DNA of 64,000 nt from Pyrococcus kukulkanii. GTDB taxonomy: Archaea > Methanobacteriota_B > Thermococci > Thermococcales > Thermococcaceae. The position numbers and the translations under genes were made by a program. Numbering within the stretch: position 1 is the stretch's first letter; the number at the start of each line of letters is the position of its first letter. Where the stretch lies: NCBI RefSeq assembly GCF_041647995.1, contig NZ_JARRIB010000004.1, positions 1 through 64,000 on the forward strand, in the 5' to 3' direction. Shown here in pieces: positions 9,599-18,770 of this stretch. Below the pieces are notes generated by a model, which was not told where the DNA came from, searched no databases, and saw nothing but the letters and a program-made list of their open reading frames with translations.

Positions 9599-11659
9599 AT
9601 GAGGTGGATTAGTCCCTTAATATTAATGATGATCCTTTTGGCTCCAGTATCTGCCGTCGAGATGCTCGACTTTTCGGTGAATGTTGCTAAGGCCTATCCA
9701 GATGAAGAGAGAACTGAAAGGCTCAGCATAATTGTGATGGCTCTCTCCCAGGCCTTAAATAAGACTCCTTCCTTGTCAGCTGAAGATGTATGGAGAAAGG
9801 TTGAGAAGTTAATTTCATGGCAGAATGATGATGGGGGATGGGGATATTTTTATGGTAGCATTAGTTCAGTCCCCGATACGGGTTATGCCCTCATAGGGTT
9901 AAAGTACGCGTACGAGGCATTTAAGAATGAGCCTGAGAAGAGAGAGGAGATAAGGGTTGCGATACTGAACGGGATAAGATACCTGGAAAGGGCCTTTAGT
10001 GGAAATGGTTGGGGTTACCTCCCAGGAATGATTCCGGATTATAGAAGTACACTGCTTGCTTCAGCGGCTTTAACTCTTTTAGGAGAGGACTTAGACTTAG
10101 TGAGGAGGGCATATCCAATTATTAAGGAGAAACTCCCAAGCGATCCTTACCTCCTGCATTTGTGGATAACAGTTGCATACAACATGGAAGGTAAGATTCC
10201 AGAAGAATCCCTGAAGCATTTCGGTAACCAAGAGGGTGCCATGGCCCTTGAGGCCTATACCCTCCTGAGCCTAAAGGGATTGGACTTTCAAACAGCATTA
10301 CTGTTGGCAGAACTTGAGGAGTACAGGCACAATTGGACGGACAAGTACTATCCCTTGTACTCCACGATGGCGTTTTCCTTGGTCTCAGAGAACGTCGTTG
10401 GGCCAAGTGAAGACAAGTTGAAAAAAGTTTGCACGATCCTTGAGGCCTCTCAGAATGACGATGGAGGATGGGGAGTGTACGTTGGCTCTCCATCAAGTGC
10501 CTCGGTTACATATTTCGTGCTGGATTCCTTAAGGATATGCAATCCTATGAGCGAGGCCGTTAAAAGAGGGCTTGAATACATGCGTGGAATTTACAAGAGA
10601 GATATGGAGGAGATTAAGTTCGATAAATATCTCAGGCAGTCTTATCTCTTCGCTTTATTGTCCCTCCTTGAGTATAGGAACCTAACGTACTCAGAGAGGG
10701 AAGAAGCAAAGTCCCTTATATTATCTTCATTCTGGGGCGATAAATTTGGCAAGCAACCATTAATTACTGCACTTGCAATTAAGGCATTAACGATGCTTGG
10801 AGTCCCTAAGACAGATAAGGTCATAGAAGAGAACCTAGATTGGCTAATGGAAATGAAGGAAAATGGTGGCTGGGGCTTTATATTTGAGACGGATTTGTCA
10901 TCTTGGTACTTTGCTCCCATGTACCCTGAAACTACGGTAATCTTGTACTTGATAAAGGACCTTGTTCGGCCGAATGATGTTCAAGATGTCGTTGAGTACG
11001 TAAAGGATAATCCCCCGAGGCAGGCTTGGGAGTTGCTTAGTGCATACTTAACGCTCAAGGAAATGGGAATTAATCAGAGCATCGAAGTTGAAATACAGGA
11101 ACCTGGGAAGAGCCCATTGTACGATTCTTTCCTCGTTAAATACTACACGGTTAATCCTGAAGTCCCGAGGGTTAACATATACACCGTTATCTCGAAGTTC
11201 AGGAACTCAAGCGTGAAGATAATATCCACGGATCCAGGCTTGTCCACTATAGTTGCGAAAGGTTTGGAGAATGTACTCTCTGCAAACACCTCGATTAGGC
11301 TAACGGAGCTCATAAGGATTCCGGAGTCTGGGGACTACATATTGATATATCCCGTGGGTAGGGTGGATGTTTCAAGGTACAACAGCGATGTGAAAATTTA
11401 CATCAGAGCGGGGCATCTAACGCTTAATGGGGTGCCCTTGTCCGGCGATGGTACCCTCATAATAATTCCGGGAAGAAACAGGGACGGAGAGTTATTGTTC
11501 GTTCTTTATAGGGGAGAAGGGTACAAGGACATTGCCAACCTCATATTCAACAGCCCGATCCTTAAGTACCTCCATGGAAAGGCCGTAATTGCCTCTTGGG
11601 TGGACACGAACAAGGATGGGAAAGTTCAAGTAGAAGAGCTGAGTGTGAAGTTTCTCTGA
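9599..11659 (+). CDS. Secreted prenyltransferase/squalene-cyclase-like alpha-alpha repeat protein
   Basis: 686 residues. The signal peptide ends LLAPVSAVE. The body holds repeated alpha-alpha hairpins with the marks WQNDDGGWGYF, SQNDDGGWGVYVG and MKENGGWGF, typical of the (alpha/alpha)6 toroid of prenyltransferases, terpene cyclases and complement-like proteins. The C-terminal ~180 residues are different and end with a single EF-like stretch (DTNKDGKVQVEELS). A TTG at 9584 is possible, but GGGAGG at 9587-9592 sits properly before the ATG at 9599. An extracellular binding or scaffold role is likelier than catalysis. Confidence 0.7.
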   Translation: MRWISPLILMMILLAPVSAVEMLDFSVNVAKAYPDEERTERLSIIVMALSQALNKTPSLSAEDVWRKVEKLISWQNDDGGWGYFYGSISSVPDTGYALIGLKYAYEAFKNEPEKREEIRVAILNGIRYLERAFSGNGWGYLPGMIPDYRSTLLASAALTLLGEDLDLVRRAYPIIKEKLPSDPYLLHLWITVAYNMEGKIPEESLKHFGNQEGAMALEAYTLLSLKGLDFQTALLLAELEEYRHNWTDKYYPLYSTMAFSLVSENVVGPSEDKLKKVCTILEASQNDDGGWGVYVGSPSSASVTYFVLDSLRICNPMSEAVKRGLEYMRGIYKRDMEEIKFDKYLRQSYLFALLSLLEYRNLTYSEREEAKSLILSSFWGDKFGKQPLITALAIKALTMLGVPKTDKVIEENLDWLMEMKENGGWGFIFETDLSSWYFAPMYPETTVILYLIKDLVRPNDVQDVVEYVKDNPPRQAWELLSAYLTLKEMGINQSIEVEIQEPGKSPLYDSFLVKYYTVNPEVPRVNIYTVISKFRNSSVKIISTDPGLSTIVAKGLENVLSANTSIRLTELIRIPESGDYILIYPVGRVDVSRYNSDVKIYIRAGHLTLNGVPLSGDGTLIIIPGRNRDGELLFVLYRGEGYKDIANLIFNSPILKYLHGKAVIASWVDTNKDGKVQVEELSVKFL

Positions 11660-11671
11660 GGTGATAGCGAC

Positions 11672-12772
11672 GTGAGGGCTATAATAATAGGGATAGGCCA
11701 GTGCGGAACCAAGATTGCTGATATATTCTCCCTTGTAGATTTTGAGGCCTTAGCTATTAACACCTCTAAAGGAGACCTGGAGTACCTGAAGCACATACCC
11801 CAGGACAGGAGAGTCCTGATAGGTGAGAGCATAGTTGGAGGTAAGGGAGTTAACGCCAACCCAGTCCTGGGAAGGGAAGCCATGAAAAGGGATCTTCCGA
11901 TGGTCATGAGGAAAATAAGGTCTTTGGTAGGTTACGAAGACGTTGATATCTTCTTCTTAACCTTCGGATTTGGGGGCGGAACGGGAGCTGGGGGTACTCC
12001 AGTTTTAGCGGAGGCCCTCAAGGAGGAGTATCCAGACTCCCTCGTAGTCGCTATAGGGGCCCTCCCCTTAAAGGAGGAGGGGATAAGGCCAACCATTAAC
12101 GCCGCGATAACCATAGACAAGCTCTCCAAGATAGTTGATTCCATAATCGCCATAGACAATAACAAGCTCAAGGAGAGCGGAGAAGATATAAGCCAGGCCT
12201 ATGAGAGGATAAATTACGCGATAGTTGAGAGGATAGCTTCTCTCTTGGCATTAATAGACGTTCCTGGGGAGCAGACCTTAGATGCAAGTGACCTAAAGTT
12301 CGTTTTAAGGGCCATGGGAAGCTTTGCCACCGTTGGCTACGCTAAGGCAGATGCATCCAAGGTGAAGAGCTTGTCAAGGCTTATAGTGAGATCGTTCGAG
12401 AACGAGGGTTTGTACCTCGACGTTAATATAGAGTCCGCCCTATACGGCCTAGTCGCTATCCACGGTCCCCCCGAGGCATTGAAGGCCAACGAGATATTTG
12501 AGGCACTGAACGAACTCACGGGGAGGATAAGGGGAAAGCAGATATTCAGGGGCTTCTACCCAGACCCCAGGGAGAGGGAAGTTGAGGTTGTGACCCTATT
12601 GAGCGGGATCTACGATAGCAAGAGCATAGAGGATATAGTCGTTACAGCAAAGAGGTACGCTCAAGAATTCATGAAGGCCAAGGAAGAAGGGGAGATCAAG
12701 AAAAGGCAACTTTTAAGCGGCCTACCAGATTTCGATGATATCTACCCGGGTGAGATCAATGATCAAAGTTAA
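11672..12772 (+). CDS. Tubulin/FtsZ-superfamily GTPase, CetZ-like
   Basis: 366 residues with a GTG start after GAGGTGATAGC. The N-terminal Rossmann part begins MRAIIIGIGQCGTKIAD. The nucleotide T4 loop is GFGGGTGAGGTP (residues 99-110). The T7-like segment LDASDLKFVLRAMG carries acidic residues expected to help hydrolysis in a polymer. The pattern fits the archaeal CetZ group rather than division FtsZ1/2. CetZ proteins shape cells and organise surface appendages in haloarchaea. Its place between secreted-protein genes and a pilin-like cluster is suggestive. The C-terminus overlaps the next gene by 14 bases. Confidence 0.8.
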   Translation: MRAIIIGIGQCGTKIADIFSLVDFEALAINTSKGDLEYLKHIPQDRRVLIGESIVGGKGVNANPVLGREAMKRDLPMVMRKIRSLVGYEDVDIFFLTFGFGGGTGAGGTPVLAEALKEEYPDSLVVAIGALPLKEEGIRPTINAAITIDKLSKIVDSIIAIDNNKLKESGEDISQAYERINYAIVERIASLLALIDVPGEQTLDASDLKFVLRAMGSFATVGYAKADASKVKSLSRLIVRSFENEGLYLDVNIESALYGLVAIHGPPEALKANEIFEALNELTGRIRGKQIFRGFYPDPREREVEVVTLLSGIYDSKSIEDIVVTAKRYAQEFMKAKEEGEIKKRQLLSGLPDFDDIYPGEINDQS

Positions 12773-13352
12773 GGATTCGGTTGAAGTTGCGCTGGAGTTG
12801 GATGAGAAAAGCGTTTACTCCCACATAGCGCACGAAAGCGCCGAGGACATAATAAGGATAATCTCCGCCATAGATGCTGAAAGAGCAAGGCTTAGGGGGA
12901 TTGAGGTTTATTACGAAGATGACTGGGACGAGCTAATTAGGGAGAGGATAAGGAAGGGGAAAAGGCATACCGCCTTTGACTTTTACAACCCTGAGCTTCT
13001 GGAAGTTTGGGAGGAAAAGGTTAAGGAGGCGAAGAGGTACATTAAACTGTCCAAGTATCTCCCGATGACCATCCTCTTCTTTACGATAGTTACTGCCATA
13101 GTGACGATCCTCATTCTAGTTCCCGTGGTGATAGTGGGCCTTGCAACGCTTCCCTTGGCCCTGTACTTCCATGAGATGTTCAAGGCGAATGCCGATCTAA
13201 GGTACCAGGAGTTGGTTCAATTCTTCATATATGAGTTAAAAGAATTAATTGGGAAATTCGGCCTTGATAGGAACAAGTACAAGTTTGAGCTATACAACAG
13301 GGACTATAAAGGGGTTAAATTCATTAAAGGAGGTAAAGCAGTCGTCGAGTAG
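12759..13352 (+). CDS. Membrane protein of unknown function coupled to the CetZ-like gene
   Basis: About 197 residues. The start ATG at 12759 has GGGTGAG at 12749-12754 inside the end of the CetZ-like gene, so translation is probably coupled. The longer frame from 12735 lacks such a site. An N-terminal soluble region rich in charged residues is followed by two close membrane helices near 107-145 (LPMTILFFTIVTAIVTILIL; VVIVGLATLPLALYF) and a C-terminal soluble part. It could anchor the tubulin homologue to the membrane; that is inference. I do not recognise the family. Confidence 0.65.
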   Translation: MIKVKDSVEVALELDEKSVYSHIAHESAEDIIRIISAIDAERARLRGIEVYYEDDWDELIRERIRKGKRHTAFDFYNPELLEVWEEKVKEAKRYIKLSKYLPMTILFFTIVTAIVTILILVPVVIVGLATLPLALYFHEMFKANADLRYQELVQFFIYELKELIGKFGLDRNKYKFELYNRDYKGVKFIKGGKAVVE

Positions 13353-13434
13353 CGGTATTTTGGGCTTAGCCGATCAAATTTGAAGGATAAATGTTAAATA
13401 AGCTCTCGTGTAAAATACTTGAGAAGGGATAACG

Positions 13435-14049
13435 ATGAGGAGGGGTCAGATATCACTCGAACTGATGTTCTTAATGATTGTGTTCATGCTCATTTTAGTT
13501 TACTCCCTAAGATTGGTGACATTTACAAGCTCCTCATCTCAGGATGTCATCGCTCTTCAAATTGGAATCGAAGCTAAGGGATTTGCAAGTGCAATATCCA
13601 ACGCTATAAGTCAGGTTTATGCTCAAGGCCCCGGGGCAAAAGTAACAGTTAATTATAGGCTAACATACCTGCGAGATAAAGAATACCTTAGTAAAGCATT
13701 TGCCCTAAATAACCCGACGATAGCTATTTCATACTTAAATGGAACTTATGTAATGCTTTTAAATGGGAGTGGAACTGTATTAGTAAATCTTAGGGGGCCC
13801 TATAAGAACGTATTTTGGGCAAACTCTCTATATAAAGAGGATATCTTAACTAATACTTCAGTCTTTCCTGACCTAATTCCAAATGTTAATTTTGATGGAA
13901 ATATGGTTAATTTAGCTTGCATAAAAATACCCCCTAGCAATTTACCAAAAATGGTGAAAATAGTTGTCGAATGGAATCCAGATAATAGTGAGAGTTGGGT
14001 CTATAATGTAACTTCAGGTGAATTGGTTATAAAGATAAATCCAAGGTGA
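13435..14049 (+). CDS. Type IV pilin-like protein
   Basis: 204 residues. It starts MRRGQISLELMFLMIVFMLI: a short basic leader, Gly, then QISLE followed by a hydrophobic helix. This is the class III signal of euryarchaeal pilins, cleaved after Gly by an EppA/PibD-type peptidase. The rest is beta-rich with several Asn-x-Ser/Thr sites. GAGAAGGGATAACG precedes the ATG. It is the first of six consecutive genes with such N-termini. The region is very AT-rich compared with most of the window. Confidence 0.75.
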   Translation: MRRGQISLELMFLMIVFMLILVYSLRLVTFTSSSSQDVIALQIGIEAKGFASAISNAISQVYAQGPGAKVTVNYRLTYLRDKEYLSKAFALNNPTIAISYLNGTYVMLLNGSGTVLVNLRGPYKNVFWANSLYKEDILTNTSVFPDLIPNVNFDGNMVNLACIKIPPSNLPKMVKIVVEWNPDNSESWVYNVTSGELVIKINPR

Positions 14050-14055
14050 GTGACG

Positions 14056-14511
14056 TTGAGATGTGAAGGCCAGCTAAGTATTGATTTCTTGTTTGCTATA
14101 ACCCTTATTATGGTACTATCTGTAGGAATAATTGAAATTGGAATTCAGGAAAGTGAGAATACCGAGGCATTTTCGATAGCGTCAAAAATTAAAGTCTTTG
14201 CAGTTAGCACCCGAGATTTGATAACAAAGGCTTATAGTATAGGGCCAGGCTATTCGATTAGAGTTAAGTTTCCCATCTCTCTCTCCCAGGGAGATTATGT
14301 TAACATTATCCTGACGGGAGATGCTGTGGTGATCAATGCAAATATAAGTGATACTTTATACTCAACAGCTGTGAAACTGCCAATTAGAGTGTCCTCTCAT
14401 ACATCCGTATTAATAACTGAAAACTCTCCTGACTTCTGGATTATTGCATATTATAATGAAACTAAAGGTGGTGTAGATGTCAAACTCGCGAAGAGCCCAG
14501 ACGGCCATTGA
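14056..14511 (+). CDS. Type IV pilin-like protein
   Basis: About 151 residues. A TTG at 14056 (MRCEGQLSIDFLFAITLI) preceded by AGGTGAG (14044-14050) gives a leader just like the other five genes. A GTG at 14050 would overlap that ribosome site. The leader reads Gly then QLSID plus a helix, again a class III signal. It begins a few bases after the stop of the previous gene, and its end overlaps the next gene by 35 bases. Confidence 0.7.
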   Translation: MRCEGQLSIDFLFAITLIMVLSVGIIEIGIQESENTEAFSIASKIKVFAVSTRDLITKAYSIGPGYSIRVKFPISLSQGDYVNIILTGDAVVINANISDTLYSTAVKLPIRVSSHTSVLITENSPDFWIIAYYNETKGGVDVKLAKSPDGH

Positions 14512-14974
14512 AGGACTGCTCTTGATGAGTATTGTGGTATTATCCATTGTTATAGTTATACTACCTTATTTAGAGAATTCTCGGGAGGCCACAATTCTTC
14601 TCCGGCTCAAGGATTCTGCGAGTTTTAGTGCTTCTTATATTACAAATGGTGTTGTAATCGGGGAGGAGAAGTTCGACCCATTAAATAGTGTTATTAAAAA
14701 TTACACAGGATCTTCAGGAGTAAAATTTTCATTCCTCGGACTTAAAATAGTAAGGGAAAACTCTAGTGAAATTGTAGTGCTGCTAAAATTTTCCCATAAT
14801 TTGAATCTAACAAAAGATAAAAACTCTAAAATCGCAAAACTTATTGGAGAATTTGTCGAAGATTCATTAAAAGATTTGTCAATTATTAGTACTTATAATG
14901 GAAAAATGTACAGTGGTGAAAAACATCTCATATTAAATATAACAGTTGAAGATGGATGGAGCGTGATAAAATGA
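14477..14974 (+). CDS. Type IV pilin-like protein
   Basis: 165 residues. The leader MSNSRRAQTAIEGLLLMSIV has the QxxxE signature but Ala instead of Gly before the Gln, so processing may differ. One membrane helix spans about 11-30 and a short extracellular domain follows. The start lies inside the end of the preceding gene, indicating a tightly packed operon. The bases are very AT-rich: 13 of 60 at 14881-14940 are G or C. Confidence 0.65.
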   Translation: MSNSRRAQTAIEGLLLMSIVVLSIVIVILPYLENSREATILLRLKDSASFSASYITNGVVIGEEKFDPLNSVIKNYTGSSGVKFSFLGLKIVRENSSEIVVLLKFSHNLNLTKDKNSKIAKLIGEFVEDSLKDLSIISTYNGKMYSGEKHLILNITVEDGWSVIK

Positions 14975-16680
14975 AAAGAGCTCAAATATTTTCACTTGAT
15001 GCATTTATAGCATTAACCTTAACAATCCTACTTATAGGTACAATATCAGCAACGTCTGAATCCTTAAGGAATGCAATATCTTCCGTTGTTTCGTGGTATG
15101 AGAGGGCGAATATTCCAGACAATATGTTAGATGTTCTTTTAAAAACTCCTGGAGAGCCCTCTAATTGGAATGAGGATCTAGTTTTATTAAAAAGCATTGG
15201 GCTCAGGGAAGAGGATTCACCCTTTATATCCTACGAGAAGGCTTTAATGTTTTTTAATCTTGTGGAGAATCAGAATCCTCTAGTTTTGGACTTTCTTAAG
15301 AATCTAAGTTTAGGAAAGCCCTTCTGCTTTGAGTTTTATCTTGGTGTATGGAATTTCACAGCAGACTTTACATGGAACCCTAATGCTAGCGGAGTTTTAA
15401 GTGAATTTGAGGTTTACTCTGGCGAGTGTACCATTAGGGGGAATAGAGAGTTGACGTTTACTGATCCAACTATAATCCAGTGTGCTCCTTTTGATGTTAG
15501 GGGCTCGGCTTCAATATCGAGCGATGCTCCTCTCTGCATTCTTGGGAGTGTCGATACCCACGGCTCCTTAACAATAACAGTGGGTAATTATCCTCCCCTA
15601 GCAGGTGGTTCTTATCCTTACTTGGCAATTAATGGGGACTGGGTTATAACCGGAGCTGTAACCGTTAATGTAGGGGGAAATGCCTACATAGGCGGAGCAT
15701 TAATAGTTAGAGGAGAAGGCGCTAGAACAATAAACATTGCAAAGGATCTAGTGATATTTGGAGACAACACCACTAATCCTTATCTTATTGACATATCCGG
15801 CTCTGCCACGATTAACATAGGAATTTCAGGCTATCTTCCTGGAAACCTTTACCTTAAAGTTGGAAATACGTGGTATGCCTCAAATAAGACTGGGGAATGG
15901 TACGAGTGGAGTGGAGAGGGGTGGAGGAAGGTTAGCGAGCCCCCCGTTATAAGGACAACTGGAAGTTCCACATTGAACATAAACGGCTATCCACTCTCTG
16001 AGACTTGGAGTCCTCCAACTCCACCCCCATGCTTTACAGCTAACCTCCCCATTGAGGTCTCTTCGGTAAATTTGGATTACACTTATCCACAGGCTCTTAA
16101 CAGATCTGAGGCATGGGGCAGGGTTGCCTACTCCAAGAACGACTTCACGGTTAATCTCGTTGAGATACCAGAAAACGCTAGCTGGGTTGAATATGCTAGC
16201 AGGGTTGTATCCGTTGACATGAGAAAGTACAATACAACGATAGAGGTCACGTCAAACTACACGAGACTTATCTCAGGTGTTCTTAAGTACACCCCTCCAG
16301 CCTATGCAAGGTTCGAGATTAGGGTTCCAAATGAGACTGGTTATGCCCTGTTCATAATAGTGGATGGGGAGGAGATGAAGCTCCTAGGTGTCGTGAAGAC
16401 GAGGGTTTCCCCTTATGTTCAGGCATATCTGTGGACGAATGCTACTGGAAACGTAAGTCTGCAGAAGACCTATGTGGGCAATGAAACATCAGTCAGAATA
16501 CGTTGGGTTGACGTGTTCTCTGAGTTCTCAAGTGAGACCGGGAAGCCCATTGAGATATGGATTTACGAAACGAACTTTAGTGATCCTATATATATTATTG
16601 ATGAGTACAACATAGGGTTGTTGCTCGATAGGAAGTATGAGCTGGGGTTGGTAAAGCTGTGGGTGTGGGATGAGAGATGA
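14971..16680 (+). CDS. Large pilin-leader surface protein with beta-repeat region
   Basis: About 569 residues from the ATG at 14971 (ATGA overlap with the previous stop). A start at 14956 is also open. The leader MKRAQIFSLDAFIALTLTIL matches the QxxSxD-helix pattern. Residues ~165-300 form a repetitive beta region rich in Gly, Val, Ile and Asn (TITVGNYPP, VTVNVGGNAYIGGALIV), resembling a small beta-solenoid. Beta-rich domains with many glycosylation sites follow. It is far larger than a normal pilin, so it may be a tip adhesin or a wall-exposed anchor. Confidence 0.6.
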   Translation: MKRAQIFSLDAFIALTLTILLIGTISATSESLRNAISSVVSWYERANIPDNMLDVLLKTPGEPSNWNEDLVLLKSIGLREEDSPFISYEKALMFFNLVENQNPLVLDFLKNLSLGKPFCFEFYLGVWNFTADFTWNPNASGVLSEFEVYSGECTIRGNRELTFTDPTIIQCAPFDVRGSASISSDAPLCILGSVDTHGSLTITVGNYPPLAGGSYPYLAINGDWVITGAVTVNVGGNAYIGGALIVRGEGARTINIAKDLVIFGDNTTNPYLIDISGSATINIGISGYLPGNLYLKVGNTWYASNKTGEWYEWSGEGWRKVSEPPVIRTTGSSTLNINGYPLSETWSPPTPPPCFTANLPIEVSSVNLDYTYPQALNRSEAWGRVAYSKNDFTVNLVEIPENASWVEYASRVVSVDMRKYNTTIEVTSNYTRLISGVLKYTPPAYARFEIRVPNETGYALFIIVDGEEMKLLGVVKTRVSPYVQAYLWTNATGNVSLQKTYVGNETSVRIRWVDVFSEFSSETGKPIEIWIYETNFSDPIYIIDEYNIGLLLDRKYELGLVKLWVWDER

Positions 16681-18770
16681 GGAGGGGATTTATATTTACG
16701 CTTGACGTTCTCTTAGCTTTCATCCTAGTATCCACAATAGTTGTGGGAGTAGTTACAACTCAAATAAACACCCAATCACTGTATCAAACCTACATGAGAG
16801 AGCAGAGCATGAAGAGTGCGGGAGATGTGTTAACTATTTTGAGAACCGTTCCCCTTAATCAGTTGGTTCCAGGGGACGTTATTAAGGAGTGGATTCAGAA
16901 TGGAACCCTTAATACAACCCTTGTATCTCCTGACATGTCTCCTTTAGACATTTTGGCTACTTACTGGGCCATACAGCCCCTATACCCTTCTGTTGACTAC
17001 AAGAGAAGGGCAAAAACGGTAATTAACTATGTTCTCCAGCGCCTTCTCCCTGGCTATGGGTACGAGTTTGTAGTGAGCAATGAATCATTTATTAGAACTT
17101 CCAACCCTCAGGCGGCAGAGGACATTTCAACTTCTAGTATGGTTCTTAGCGGATATTCTTATAACAGAACTCCTAGAGGATACGTTGCTAGAGCATATCT
17201 TACGAGGGCTACTGTAATAAGAGAGGATTTATACGGATGGTTCAGAGTTCTTGCAGGCGGCGGGGATAATGTTCTCAACATAACCAGAGTGATTCACCTC
17301 CCCTCCGATGCTCAGATATTGGAGGCTGACGGGAAGTTCGTTACGAGGCAGGGAGAGAGGGTCACCCTATATATTAATGGAAGGCGTGTTAGTAGGAGAT
17401 ATGACCAGATAAATATCAACGATTTAACGGGATATTTGCAAGGAGGAGATAATGTATTTTCTTTAGTATTTGACGATGGATACGATGAAATAGGTTCGGC
17501 GAGTGGTACTACGGTGTATGTCAAGTACAAAAGTAACAGCTTGGAAGTTGAGGATCCTGGATTGATAAGGATCTATAATGTAATATCCGAAAGAACAGGA
17601 ATAATGTATCTACTTGAAATGTTCGTTCCCGGGAATATAACTTCAATAAATATGAAGTTTAAGGTAAGAAATGTTAACATTGTGAGGCTGTATTATGGAT
17701 TTGGAGGGAATTTGTACCTTCTCCTAGAAAAATATGCAAACCCCAACGGAGATGCTATTGTGGAGTTTACCGATGATGAGATTAGAACTAAGGTCAATGA
17801 AGTGTTATGTGGAGGTAATGACTGTTATGAAGAATTCAAGAAAAATATAAGCAGGATGGTGTTTGATTTCGTCATTGGCTTTGACGCATATTATGAAGAT
17901 GGAGACTGGTACTATGAAGGATACGACTATAATCAGTGGAAAAGGGAAAAGGAAAGAATAATCTACGGTTACCCTGACTCTTATGTGAAAATAGAGTACA
18001 TCCCAAGAACAGTGAGAACAATGTACAGCATCCCAATCTCTATATACTTCCCTTACGGTGACTCTAGGGTCTCATATCCAGGTCAGGGGCTGAGGGTCGA
18101 GTATTATTTACCTCCTACCGCTGAGCCATGGTATGCAGACTGGTGGGTGGGTTATAGATTCAGGGATTACTCCACAATCCAAAATCTATACGAAAACAAT
18201 AGGAGATTCTATTCTGGGCCTCTCGGAAGGTATGCCATAAGGGTTGCTTACACTAGGCTTTACGACTGGATGATGCAACCAGGTCAGAACAACGTTTTTG
18301 AAATTAAAATGACAAATGGAAACTCTTATGTAAGAAACGGAGAAACTAGAGGGATAATTAAATACTTCATTCAAGGTTACGCTGGTTATGGCGATGTATT
18401 CCCTTACCTACTTCAGGGCTATCCCACATACAAGGGCTACAACCTCACCTACTACTATTACAACGGGAGAACAACAGAGGAGAGAACAATACTCGTAGGA
18501 GATTCACCTTACAAAGTTATTTCGGTTGAGGATTTAGATCCAACAAAGTATGCAGTTGATGATGCGGTTCTAAGGCTGTTCAACCAGCTTAACTATTTGA
18601 ATGACCTAAATCCCGGAGACTGGAAAGTTCCACCGTACGATGGCTCTCAGCAGAATCCAATAGATGTTGACCTCCCAGCAGGGGTGACCATTCAAATGGC
18701 AAGCATGGGTAATATTCCGGGATTATTTACTCCAATAACTGTGACACTTAGGATATGGAGGGAGTCCTGA
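16677..18770 (+). CDS. Large pilin-leader surface protein
   Basis: 697 residues. ATG 16677 overlaps the previous stop (ATGA). It begins MRRGFIFTLDVLLAFILV, the same basic-Gly-hydrophobic layout as its neighbours. The body is Tyr- and Asn-rich and beta-like without motifs I recognise. It carries an acidic Asp/Glu/Tyr-rich stretch (YYEDGDWYYEGYDYNQW). An extracellular structural or adhesive role is likely. Confidence 0.6.
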   Translation: MRRGFIFTLDVLLAFILVSTIVVGVVTTQINTQSLYQTYMREQSMKSAGDVLTILRTVPLNQLVPGDVIKEWIQNGTLNTTLVSPDMSPLDILATYWAIQPLYPSVDYKRRAKTVINYVLQRLLPGYGYEFVVSNESFIRTSNPQAAEDISTSSMVLSGYSYNRTPRGYVARAYLTRATVIREDLYGWFRVLAGGGDNVLNITRVIHLPSDAQILEADGKFVTRQGERVTLYINGRRVSRRYDQININDLTGYLQGGDNVFSLVFDDGYDEIGSASGTTVYVKYKSNSLEVEDPGLIRIYNVISERTGIMYLLEMFVPGNITSINMKFKVRNVNIVRLYYGFGGNLYLLLEKYANPNGDAIVEFTDDEIRTKVNEVLCGGNDCYEEFKKNISRMVFDFVIGFDAYYEDGDWYYEGYDYNQWKREKERIIYGYPDSYVKIEYIPRTVRTMYSIPISIYFPYGDSRVSYPGQGLRVEYYLPPTAEPWYADWWVGYRFRDYSTIQNLYENNRRFYSGPLGRYAIRVAYTRLYDWMMQPGQNNVFEIKMTNGNSYVRNGETRGIIKYFIQGYAGYGDVFPYLLQGYPTYKGYNLTYYYYNGRTTEERTILVGDSPYKVISVEDLDPTKYAVDDAVLRLFNQLNYLNDLNPGDWKVPPYDGSQQNPIDVDLPAGVTIQMASMGNIPGLFTPITVTLRIWRES

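Noticed and set aside
10122-10496. 124-codon minus-strand frame inside the prenyltransferase-like gene
   Set aside because: Shadow of the well-supported plus-strand gene; composition is Ser/Pro/Arg-rich without any motif.
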